This document shows positions 9,133-17,800 of a DNA stretch of 64,000 nucleotides, piece after piece. The position numbers and the translations under genes were made by a program. The first letter of the stretch is position 1; each line of letters opens with the position of its first letter. Origin of the DNA: Streptomyces qaidamensis (GTDB lineage Bacteria; Actinomycetota; Actinomycetes; Streptomycetales; Streptomycetaceae). The DNA is taken from the NCBI RefSeq assembly GCF_001611795.1, contig NZ_CP015098.1, forward strand, positions 8,370,001 through 8,434,000, read 5' to 3'. The notes below the pieces were generated by a model. That model saw nothing but the letters and a program-made list of their open reading frames with translations, was not told the origin of the DNA and ran no database searches.

Positions 9133-10671
9133 TCAGACGGTGGTCTTCACCGACTCCTGGTCCTCGTCGCCGTCGTCGCCGATCTCACCGGCCTTGCGGG
9201 CGCGGACGAACTCCAGGAAGGAGTTGAGTTCGCGCTTGACGACCGGGGCGAGCAGGTACAGGCCGATGATGTTGAACACCGACAGCAGGAAGAGCGCGGA
9301 GTCGGCGAGGCTGATCAGCGAGTCGAGGGACATCAGGGCGCCCAGGATCACGAACAGACTCCAGACGGCCTTGAAGACGGTCTCGCTGGCCTTGCTCTTG
9401 CCGAACAGGTACGACCAGGCCTTGAGGCCGTAGTAGCCCCAGGTCAGGATGGTGGAGAAGGCGAACAGCAGCACCGCGATCGTGAGCACGGCCGGGAACC
9501 AGGGCAGCACGGTCTCGAAGGCGTCGGAGGTGATGGTGACGCCGCCGATGCTTTCGCCCGCGCGGGCCTCGGCCCAGCTGGCCGGGTTGGCGATGACGAT
9601 GGTCAGCGCGGTCATCGTGCAGATGACGACGGTGTCGATGAACGGCTCCAGCAGGGCGACCAGACCCTCGCTCGCGGGGTGCTTGGTCTTGACCGCGGAG
9701 TGGGCGATCGGGGCGGAGCCGAGACCGGCCTCGTTGGAGAACGCGGCGCGCTGGAAGCCGATGATCAGGGCACCGAGCACACCGCCGGCGACGCCCTCAG
9801 CTTCGAAGGCGCCCTGCAGGATGGTCTGGAAGGCGTCGGGCACGGCGGTGACGTTGCTCAGGATGACGACCAGGCAGGCCACGATGTAGATGGCGGCCAT
9901 CGCGGGCACGAGCCGGCTGGTGACCGAGGCGATGGAGCGGATGCCGCCGAGCAGCACGAGACCGACCAGCGCGGAGACGACCAGGCCGAAGAGGACGGCG
10001 CCGGCGGAGGAGGCCAGGAAGCCGTCCTCGCCGCCGAAGGTCGAGGAGATCTGCGCGTAGCTCTGGTTGGTCTGGAACAGGTTGCCGCCGAACAGACCGA
10101 AGAAGAGGATCATGATCGAGGCGAGGACGGCGAGTACCTTGCCGAGCTTGGCGCCGCCGCTGCCGAAGCGCTCCTTGAGGCCCTTGGGCAGGTAGTGCAT
10201 CGGGCCGCCGGAGACGGTGCCGTCGGCGTGCACCTCGCGGTACTTCACGCCGAGGGTGACCTCGACGAACTTGGAGGCCATGCCGAGCAGGCCGCACAGG
10301 ATCATCCAGAACGTCGCGCCGGGGCCGCCGATGGAGACGGCGACGGCCACACCCGCGATGTTTCCGAGGCCGACCGTGCCGGAGACGGCGGCGGTCAGGG
10401 CCTGGAAGTGGTTGACCTCGCCGGTCGACCCCTTTTCGTCGTACTTCCCGCGCACCACGTCGAGCGCGAGTCTGAACTTGCGGACCTGCACGAACCCGAA
10501 CCAGCCGGTGAAGACGAGACCGGCGACGACGAGCCAGGCGACGATGAGGGGAAGATCCGTTCCGCCTACGGGAACAGCGTAGAAGACGACGTCTCCGAGC
10601 CACTTGGCTATCGGTTCGAAGAAATCGCTGACGGCTTCGTCGACGTTTTGGGTGACGGAGTCGAGTGACAC
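9133..10671 (-). CDS. Sodium:alanine/glycine symporter, AGCS family
   Basis: The 512-residue polytopic membrane protein shows the AGCS hallmarks SGGPMHYLPKG, GGPGATFWMILCGLLGMASKF and the FSNEAGLGSAPIAHSA block near the cation site. It imports alanine or glycine with Na+. The open frame extends further upstream, but GTG at 10671 is chosen because GAGG stands eight bases before it and the protein then starts just before the first conserved helix. It is a single-gene unit closed by the hairpin at 9065-9107. A divergent copy of the shared 15-bp element occurs at 10891-10905, 220 bases upstream. Confidence 0.92.
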   Translation of the reverse strand: MSLDSVTQNVDEAVSDFFEPIAKWLGDVVFYAVPVGGTDLPLIVAWLVVAGLVFTGWFGFVQVRKFRLALDVVRGKYDEKGSTGEVNHFQALTAAVSGTVGLGNIAGVAVAVSIGGPGATFWMILCGLLGMASKFVEVTLGVKYREVHADGTVSGGPMHYLPKGLKERFGSGGAKLGKVLAVLASIMILFFGLFGGNLFQTNQSYAQISSTFGGEDGFLASSAGAVLFGLVVSALVGLVLLGGIRSIASVTSRLVPAMAAIYIVACLVVILSNVTAVPDAFQTILQGAFEAEGVAGGVLGALIIGFQRAAFSNEAGLGSAPIAHSAVKTKHPASEGLVALLEPFIDTVVICTMTALTIVIANPASWAEARAGESIGGVTITSDAFETVLPWFPAVLTIAVLLFAFSTILTWGYYGLKAWSYLFGKSKASETVFKAVWSLFVILGALMSLDSLISLADSALFLLSVFNIIGLYLLAPVVKRELNSFLEFVRARKAGEIGDDGDEDQESVKTTV

Positions 10672-11076
10672 AGTTGCTACCTCGATGGTGCGAGCCCGGG
10701 GCACAGGGGAAGTGCCGCCGGTCGATGTGCGGTCTCGGAACGAACGCCGTTGTCCGATCGGCGACGCTGGGTGGGCTGTCCGTGGATGCGGATCGTGATC
10801 ACCCTGGTCGTGCTGCCGGTGCATGCCGACCGCTCCGCACTGTGGCGTCGAGTGGTGCCACCTGCGGAGTTGCGTAGTTCTACCACGTTCTTTGCTAAGT
10901 CTTTAGTGATGCGTGTCACATGACTCGCAGTTATGGTCGAAAATGCCAGCGAGCGATATGGGACCGTTATGCGGAGCCCGAGGTCTGTGGCCCAGCACGC
11001 AGGTCACCCCCTGCCTCTGCTCACCATGTGCCTGACGGCCCCAACGCCCGCCGATCCACCATCCATGCGTGCCGTC
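10672..11076. other. Upstream region of the symporter gene, no gene recognised
   Basis: This stretch holds the symporter promoter region. It is relatively A+T-rich at 10878-10935 and contains TTTGCTAAGTCTTTA at 10891-10905, a weak relative of the recurring element. Short frames here have no homology I recognise. Confidence 0.4.
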
Positions 11077-11480
11077 TCACTTCCCGGGGAGCAGCCGAGG
11101 CTGGGCGCTTGGCAGCTTGTGCCACCAGTGGGCGTAGCGGCGGTAGACGTGCGGTTCGCGGTCGGCGAGGAAGGTGGTCAGGGAGCGGGCCTCGGCGGCG
11201 AGTTGCGCTCAGGTCTCGTCCGGTAGGGGGTGGAAGGCGGTCGCCTCGATCCCTTCCTGAGCGGGGCGCCACACGCCGGCGACGTATCCGTCGACCAGCA
11301 TGGTCGGCAGTACGTCACCGTTCACGCGGATCACGAGTTCGGCGGGATGAGGCGGCTGCGGTCGGAGTAGGCCGGCAGGATGCTGTCCCACATGGCCATC
11401 AGGCGAGGCGGCGCCGGTGTGCTCTCGTCCGGGTGCGGTGCGCCCGGGACGTCGAACAGTTCCTCGCCGTTGGGACCCTC
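11077..11480 (-). pseudogene. Broken winged-helix DNA-binding protein gene (AlkZ/YcaQ-like, HTH_42 family), C-terminal part
   Basis: Minus-strand fragments spell GEELFDVPGAPHPDESTPAPPRLMAMWDSILPAYSDRSRLIPP. After a frame change they continue LVIRVNGDVLPTMLVDGYVAGVWRPAQEGIEATAFHPLPDET, then a TGA where Trp is expected, and then in the same frame AQLAAEARSLTTFLADREPHVYRRYAHWWHKLP. This order matches the C-terminal half of actinobacterial winged-helix DNA-binding-domain proteins. One frameshift, one nonsense change and the missing N-terminal half make it a pseudogene. Confidence 0.75.
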
Positions 11481-11629
11481 CGGTTGCGCCCGCCCGCGGG
11501 CTCACGGATGACGAAGCAGGCGCCGGCCGCCGCGACGAGCGCGAAGGGGATGTTGACGAAGAACGTCCAGCGCCAGTCCAGGTACTCGGTGAGCACACCG
11601 CCCAGGACGAAGCCGACGGCGGCGCCGCA
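11481..11629 (-). pseudogene. Fragment of an MFS drug-efflux transporter (DHA2, EmrB/QacA type)
   Basis: About 50 minus-strand codons read GAAVGFVLGGVLTEYLDWRWTFFVNIPFALVAAAGACFVIREP. This is the TMS5/TMS6 region of 14-helix multidrug MFS transporters (the LGGxLTxxxxWRWxFxINxP signature). It abuts the winged-helix fragment in a different frame and nothing else of the transporter is present. Confidence 0.75.
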
Positions 11630-12004
11630 TCGACGATCCCCGCTCGACCGGCATCCGGTTCGGGGTGAGCGGGCCGAGGGTGTTGACGACGAGTTCGGCC
11701 ATGGCCATCTGCCGCTTCGATGGTCCCGGTGCTCGGCGAGATCCGCTCAGCGACAGTGGCGGTCGGCGCCCGCACCAGGATGCGGGCACGGTAGCGGTAG
11801 GGCGCGGCGGTGACCGAGTCGGCGACGTAGGCCGCCGCGTTGGGCGGAGTGCACGACACCGCCGGGGCCGGGCTGGGGCCGGCCGATGGCGACGCGGCCG
11901 CCGTCGTCTACCCGGTCCTCACCCGCGACCGGCATGGCCGCGGCCTCGGACAGTATCCGGGCATAACCCTCCAGATATTCCACCGGAACTTCCAACTCCG
12001 CCAT
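11630..12004 (-). pseudogene. Mosaic of regulator fragments (WYL-type C-terminal piece and a separate N-terminal piece)
   Basis: Minus-strand codons around 11720-11850 read AAYVADSVTAAPYRYRARILVRAPTATVAERISPSTGTIEAADG, which resembles the C-terminal effector domain of WYL/YafY-type regulators. A separate frame opening at ATG 12004 reads MAELEVPVEYLEGYARILSEAA, which resembles the N-terminus of helix-turn-helix regulators found in Streptomyces. A third piece (MAELVVNTLGPLTP, about 11640-11705) is unassigned. None forms a complete gene, so the stretch is a patchwork of deletions. Confidence 0.5.
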
Positions 12005-12151
12005 GTCGACCCTGAGTTCTTACTGCGCCGCTGACGGCTTCTTAGCAGCTGACCGGCATGCAGACCCTAGACAACACTGCCGGAATCCGGCAATGCGCGG
12101 GCGTGCGCCGGCGATGCAGGATGGGGTGCGGGGGGCACTACGGGGGATTTT

Positions 12152-12183
12152 GGTGCCGGACACCGGCAGAGGTGTCCGGCACC
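12152..12183 (+). promoter_or_regulatory. Perfect dyad upstream of the flotillin operon
   Basis: GGTGCCGGACACC (12152-12164) and GGTGTCCGGCACC (12171-12183) form a 13-bp perfect inverted repeat with a 6-base loop, ending 70 bases before the first gene of the flotillin operon. It could be a regulator site, a leader hairpin, or an insulating terminator from upstream. A smaller dyad, TGCCGG-AAT-CCGGCA, lies just upstream. Confidence 0.5.
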
Positions 12184-12253
12184 GGGAGCCTGAGCGAGTG
12201 GAGCGCCGCCGAGTGCGGTTGACGGGCAGTGCGGAAGAGACGGGGGGTTGGGC

Positions 12254-12670
12254 ATGCGGATGTTGCTTTCGGCAGCCACCGGCCCGCCCACGATCCTGCT
12301 GACCACCGCCCTCGTCGTGGTGCTGTGCTTCTGGCTCCTGGTCGCCGCTGGTTTCACCTCGGTCGGCAGTTTCGACGCGGACGCGAACCTCCGTGCCTGG
12401 GGCATGGGCGGCGTCCCGGTGGCGGTGGCCGTCTCCACGCTGACGGCCGTGGCCTGGTTGCTGAGTGTCGGGGGCGTCCTCCTGCTGGCCGTGTGCGCGC
12501 CGCCGTGTTCCGCGACCGGGCTGCTGCGCATGGCCCTGCCCCTGGCGGCTCTGCCCGCCGCATGGCGACTGACCTGCCTGTTCGTACGTCCCCTGCATCG
12601 GCTCTTCCCCGACGAACCCGGCCCGCCCGACCGCGGCCAGGTACGGGACCAGGTGGACCGCGCCGTCTGA
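12254..12670 (+). CDS. Small YqiJ-like membrane protein preceding flotillin
   Basis: The 138-residue protein has two clear hydrophobic segments (about residues 10-33 and 55-82) and a further hydrophobic stretch near 88-105, then a short charged tail. It resembles the membrane part of E. coli YqiJ, the partner encoded next to the flotillin YqiK, but lacks the OB-fold (NfeD-like) C-terminal domain. The assignment rests on this weak pattern plus position 72 bases before a flotillin gene. ATG 12254 follows a G-rich ribosome-binding site; a TTG two codons earlier is less likely. A plausible role is membrane anchoring or assembly of the flotillin scaffold. Confidence 0.6.
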   Translation: MRMLLSAATGPPTILLTTALVVVLCFWLLVAAGFTSVGSFDADANLRAWGMGGVPVAVAVSTLTAVAWLLSVGGVLLLAVCAPPCSATGLLRMALPLAALPAAWRLTCLFVRPLHRLFPDEPGPPDRGQVRDQVDRAV

Positions 12671-12742
12671 GCAGTGCCGCCGTCGGTCCTTGCCGCCGGT
12701 CCTCTCACGCTTCGATTCCTTCACGCCTCAAGGACGTTCGTC

Positions 12743-14779
12743 ATGACTGTCATCCTCCTGGGCGCCGGTGTGTTCGTCGCCGTCACCCTGTTCGCCGTAC
12801 TGCTCGTCTCCCGGCTGTTTCGCAAGGTGGAGCAGGGCAGGGCGCTGATCGTCTCCAAGCTGCGGAAGGTCGACGTGACCTTCACCGGGCAGGTCGTGCT
12901 GCCGGTGCTGCACAAGGCCGAGGTGATGGACATCTCGGTGAAGGCCATCGAGATCACCCGGACCGGCAAGGACGGGCTGATCTGCCAGGACAACATCCGT
13001 GCCGACATCCGGATCACGTTCTTCGTGAGGGTCAACAAGACCGTCGAGGACGTCATCAAGGTCGCGCAGGCCGTCGGCACCGCCCGCGCGAGCGACCGGG
13101 ACACGCTGCAGGAGCTGTTCCACGCGAAGTTCTCCGAGGCGCTGAAGACCGTCGGCAAGCAGCTGGACTTCACCGACCTGTACACCAAGCGTGAGGAGCT
13201 GCGGTACCGGATCATCGAGGTCATCGGCGTGGACCTCAACGGCTACCACCTGGAGGACGCGGCGATCGACTACCTGGAGCAGACTCCGGTCGCCCAGCTC
13301 GACCCGGCCAACGTCCTCGACGCCCAGGGCATCCGCAAGATCACCGAGTTGACGGCCGTGGAGCACGTGCGTACCAACGAGTTCCAGCGCCACGAGGAGA
13401 AGGAGATCACCCGGCAGAACGTCGACGCCCGCGAGGCGATTCTGGAGCTGGAGCGCCGGCAGGCGGATGCGGAGATCAAGCAGAAGCGTGAGATCGCGAC
13501 CGTTCGGGCCCGGGAGGAGGCCGAGACGGCGCGGGTGGTGGAGGAGGAGCGGCTGCGGGCACAGGGCGCCTTCCTGGCCACCGAGGAGAAACTCGGCGTG
13601 CAGCGCGAGAACCAGGCCCGCGAGATCGCCGTCGCCGCGAAGAACCGTGAGCGGGTCATCGCCATCGAGAGCGAGCGCATCGAGAAGGACCGGCTCCTCG
13701 AAGTCATCGGCAGGGAGAGGGAGACGCAGCTGACCCGGATCGCCGCCGAGAAGGAGGTCGAGGCGGAGAAGCGGGACATCGCCGAGGTCATCCGCGAGCG
13801 TGTCGCCGTGGACCGGACGGTCGCCGAGCAGGAGGAGTCCATCAAGAAGCTGCGGGCCGTGGAGGAGGCGGAGCGCCACCGGCAGGCCGTGATCATCGCC
13901 GCCGAGGCCGAGGCGCAGGAGAAGCTGGTCAAGGACATCAAGGCCGCCGAGGCCGCCGAGCAGGCCGCCACACACCGTGCGGCCGAGGAACTGACGCTGG
14001 CCGAGGCCCGGTTGAAGACGGCCGACCTCGACGCGCAGGCCAAGCTCCGCCTCGCCGAGGGCAGCCAGGCCGAGGCCGCCGCCGAAGGGCTCGCCGCCGT
14101 CCAGGTCCGTGACAAGGAAGCCGACGTCACCGAGAAGGCCGGCCGCGCGGAGGCCGCCGCCACCGAGGCCCGGCTGCGGGCCGAGGCGGAAGGCGCGCAG
14201 GCCCAGGCACTCGCGGACGCCGCGGCCATCGGCGAGAAGCTCAAGGCCGAGGCCGAGGGACTGACCCAGAAGGCCGCCGCCATGGCCGCCCTCGACGACG
14301 CCTCGCGGGGACACGAGGAATACCGGCTGCGCGTGCAGGCGGACAAGGAGATCCGCCTCGCCGGACTCGACGTGCAGCGGCAGGTCGCCGAGGCGCAGGC
14401 GACCGTGCTCGCCACCGGTCTGGAAAGCGCCGACATCAGCATCGTCGGCGGCGAGTCCGTCTTCTTCGACCGGCTGATGTCCTCCATCGCGCTCGGCAAG
14501 GGCGTCGACGGCTTCGTCCAGCACTGTGAGACCGCACAGGCCCTGGCCCGGCCCTGGCTGGACGGCACCTCCAGCTTCACCGACGACCTGGGCCGCATCC
14601 TCGGCCCGGTCTCCACGGCCGACGTGCAGAACCTGACCGTCTCGGCCCTGCTGATGAAGCTGATGAAGACCGGCGGGGCCGACTCGGGGCAGCTCCAGCA
14701 ACTGCTCGACCGGGCCGGCGAGCTGGGCCTGGCGGACAAGCCGCTCACCACCCTGAACGGCAGCGCCGTCCACGCCTGA
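12743..14779 (+). CDS. Flotillin (SPFH-domain membrane-scaffold protein, YqiK type)
   Basis: The 678-residue protein has an N-terminal hydrophobic anchor (residues 2-22) and an SPFH/Band-7 domain (about 30-190). A long alternating Glu/Ala/Arg-rich coiled coil (about 215-530) contains many EAE-type repeats, and a flotillin tail follows. Flotillins oligomerise into membrane microdomain scaffolds. ATG 12743 is chosen because AAGGA precedes it by nine bases; the frame is open 23 codons further upstream. The next gene encodes a giant AAA ATPase 80 bases downstream, separated by a hairpin. Confidence 0.92.
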   Translation: MTVILLGAGVFVAVTLFAVLLVSRLFRKVEQGRALIVSKLRKVDVTFTGQVVLPVLHKAEVMDISVKAIEITRTGKDGLICQDNIRADIRITFFVRVNKTVEDVIKVAQAVGTARASDRDTLQELFHAKFSEALKTVGKQLDFTDLYTKREELRYRIIEVIGVDLNGYHLEDAAIDYLEQTPVAQLDPANVLDAQGIRKITELTAVEHVRTNEFQRHEEKEITRQNVDAREAILELERRQADAEIKQKREIATVRAREEAETARVVEEERLRAQGAFLATEEKLGVQRENQAREIAVAAKNRERVIAIESERIEKDRLLEVIGRERETQLTRIAAEKEVEAEKRDIAEVIRERVAVDRTVAEQEESIKKLRAVEEAERHRQAVIIAAEAEAQEKLVKDIKAAEAAEQAATHRAAEELTLAEARLKTADLDAQAKLRLAEGSQAEAAAEGLAAVQVRDKEADVTEKAGRAEAAATEARLRAEAEGAQAQALADAAAIGEKLKAEAEGLTQKAAAMAALDDASRGHEEYRLRVQADKEIRLAGLDVQRQVAEAQATVLATGLESADISIVGGESVFFDRLMSSIALGKGVDGFVQHCETAQALARPWLDGTSSFTDDLGRILGPVSTADVQNLTVSALLMKLMKTGGADSGQLQQLLDRAGELGLADKPLTTLNGSAVHA

Positions 14780-14792
14780 CCCGCCCCTTGCG

Positions 14793-14827
14793 TCCGGAGC
14801 CGCCGCACAGGGGACGGCGGCTCCGGA
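14793..14827 (+). promoter_or_regulatory. Intercistronic hairpin between flotillin and ATPase genes
   Basis: A perfect 13-bp stem (TCCGGAGCCGCCG / CGGCGGCTCCGGA) with a 9-base loop lies between the two genes. It may partly terminate transcription or protect processed mRNA, giving more flotillin than ATPase. Confidence 0.6.
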
Positions 14828-14859
14828 CCGGCCTTGACCGACTTCCTGAGAGGCATGCC

Positions 14860-17800
14860 ATGACGATCGGCCCGGACACCGGCACGACGATCGGCCCGGA
14901 CACCCGCACGTACGACTCTGTGGACACGGGCACGTACGAGGTGTTGCGCGATCGCCTCACCGCCCAGGCCGCCGAGCTCGCCCGCCGCGCCGAGGCGCTC
15001 AACGCCCGCCGCAGCGAGGAGTTCGGCTCGACGCGGCTGGAACTCGCCGGCACGGAGCGGCTGCGCACCGAGCACGCGGCGACACTCCGGGACATCGTGG
15101 CCGTGGGCGATGTGCTGCTGGTCGGCTCCAACGCCGTCCCGGGCCGGGAGGCGGCCACGCGCGTCGGCGACGTCCTGACCTTGCACGACCGCGACCTGGG
15201 ACGGCTGCCCGACGACGCCGTCCCGGGCCTGCTCGACGACCCCGCCTTCGTCCGCGAGTTCGCCGCCCTGCACCGCTACTACCGCCAGGCCGGCCTGCTC
15301 CGGCTCGTGCGCACCGAGGGGAAGCTGCTCGCCGTCTTCCGAACCGGTGAGAGGGAGGACGACACACGGGTGCTGCGCTGGTCCCTGTCGGACGAGGGAC
15401 AAGCCACCTTCCTCGACGCGCGGGGCGAGCGCGACCACGTCCTCCCGCCGTCTCAGGACCTCGAATGGACCGACAGCACCCGCGAGGACCACATCCTCGG
15501 CCGCCACCCACACGTCTCCATCAACGGCGAGGTGTTCGTGTCCACGGTCGGCGGCGTGCTGACCGTCAAGGTCGACGACGACACCGAGACAGGGGCCGGT
15601 GTCCACACCGAGCCGGTCGACGAACCGCTGCAGTCCCTCGCGGACGCGGACATCGCGCACGCACGCGTGGGCGCCCTGATCCTGCTGCGCGTCCGCCCCT
15701 ACAAGGAAAACACCGACCGTCACCTGGTGTTCAACACCCTCACCAGGGCCGTCGTCCGACTCGACGGCATCGGTCGGTCCTGCCGCCGCCTGCCCGAGGA
15801 CCAGGGGATCGCCTTCCCCGGCGGCTACTGCCTGGCCACCGGCACCCACAAGACGTACGAACTCGACACGGCCGAGCTGGAGTTCGAGCGGGAGATCCAC
15901 TCCCCGAACGGCGAAGACGTGCTCTACGCCTTCCAGGCGCGCGCGGAGGGCCGCAGCCTTCTCCTGCCGTACAACACGATCCGCAAGGAGATGGCGAACC
16001 CCCTGCCCTGCAACGGCTGGGCACTCTTCGACGACGGCGCACTCGCGGTCCTCCGGGCCGACAACGCCGAACCGCGGCGCGTCCACCCCGTGCAGCTGTG
16101 GAACTCCCCGTACGTCTCGGACACCTACGCCGCCGCCCAGCCGGTCGGTACCGGCCCCCTGGCTCGGATCGGCAACGCCGACCTTGTGCGTGGCATCTCC
16201 GACTGCCTCTCCATCACCGGAGCCGTCGCCGATACGACCCCCACGCGCGAGGTGTACGAGGCGCTCCTGGCCGCCTGCGCGCGGGCGGCCGACACCCACC
16301 ACTGGCTGAGCGATCCCGAACTCGGCGACCTCCGCACGCCGCTGACCCAACTGCGCGACACGGCACAACAGGTTCTGGCCGAGTTCGAGACCGTCCAGGC
16401 CCTCACCCGGCAGGCCGCGGACGCCCTCACCGAAGCCACCGAGCGGGTCGCCGGGGTCGTACGACGGCTGCGTGGCGAGTCTCCGCGCAGCGCGGCGGGC
16501 TGGGTGAGCGGCCTGACCGAACTGCACCAGGCGCAAGGTCATCTGCTCACCCTCAAGGACATGCGGTACGCGGACACCGCCCGCATCGAGGAACTCGCCG
16601 CCGATACCGAGTCGGACCTCGACGCCTTCGGCCGTCGGGCGGTGGCTCACCTCGGCCGTGAGGACGCCTTCGCCGATCACCACGCGGACGTCGAGCGGCT
16701 CGTCGCCGACGCCGAGTCGATCGCCACCGTGGCCGAGGCCGTGCCCGTGGCCGCCCGCATGGACGAACTCGCCGACGGGCTGCGCACGGTGACCGAGGTC
16801 GTCGCCGGCCTCGACATCGCCGACGCCACCGTCCGCACCGCGATCCTGGAGCGCGTCGCCGAGGTCCTCGGCGGCGTCAACCGGGCCCGCGCCGCCCTCG
16901 ACGGCCGTCGCCGCGCACTCCTCGAGCGTGAGGGACGAGCCGAGTTCGCCGCCGAGTTCGCCCTGCTCGGCCAAGCCGTCACCGGAGCGCTCGCCGCCGC
17001 GGGCAGCCCGGAGGCATGCGACGAACAGCTCGCCCGCCTGCTCGTCCAGACGGAGAACCTGGAGTCCCGTTTCGCCGAGTTCGACGACTTCCTGGCCACC
17101 CTCGCCGACAAGCGTGACGAGGTCCACGAAGCGTTCTCCGCCCGCAAACAGACCCTCGCCGACGCCCGCGCCCGGCGCGCCGAACGCCTGGCCGACTCGG
17201 CGGCCCGCGTCCTGCGGACCGTCGTCCGCCGGGCCACGGCCCTGCCGGACGCGGACGCGGTCGCCACGTTCTTCACCTCCGACCCGATGCCCGCCAAGGT
17301 CCGCCGCATCGCCGGCGAACTACGCGGCCTCGGCGACCACGTGAGGGCCGAGGAACTGGACGGCCGCCTCAAGGCCGCCCGCCAGGAGGCGTTCCGCGTC
17401 CTGCGCGACCGCACCGACCTCTACGCCGACGACGGCCGCACGATCCGCCTCGGCACCCACCACTTCGCCGTCAACGCCCAGCCCCTCGACCTCACCCTCG
17501 TCCCGCACGGCGACACTCTCGCCTTCGCCCTGACCGGCACCGACTACCGCTCCCCGGTCACCGACCCCGACTTCACCGCCACCACTCGCCCCTACTGGGA
17601 CCGCCCCCTGCCCTCGGAGTCTGTGGAGGTCTACCGCGCCGAGCACCTCGCCGCCCGCCTCCTGGACGAACACGGCCCCGAGGCCCTGGCGGAGGCCGAC
17701 CTGCCGACGCTCGTACGGCAGGCCGCGGAGAAGGCGTACGACGAGGGCCACGAGCGCGGCGTCCACGACCACGACGCGACAGCGATCCTCACCGCGCTCC

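Noticed and set aside
8878..10668. 596-codon plus-strand frame opposite the alanine symporter
   Set aside because: The minus strand carries all AGCS motifs; the plus product is Gly/Asp/Glu-rich without domains.
13270..17127. 1,285-codon minus-strand open frame opposite the flotillin and ATPase genes
   Set aside because: It spans two genes with obvious domains on the plus strand and has Ser/Arg low-complexity composition; a shadow frame.
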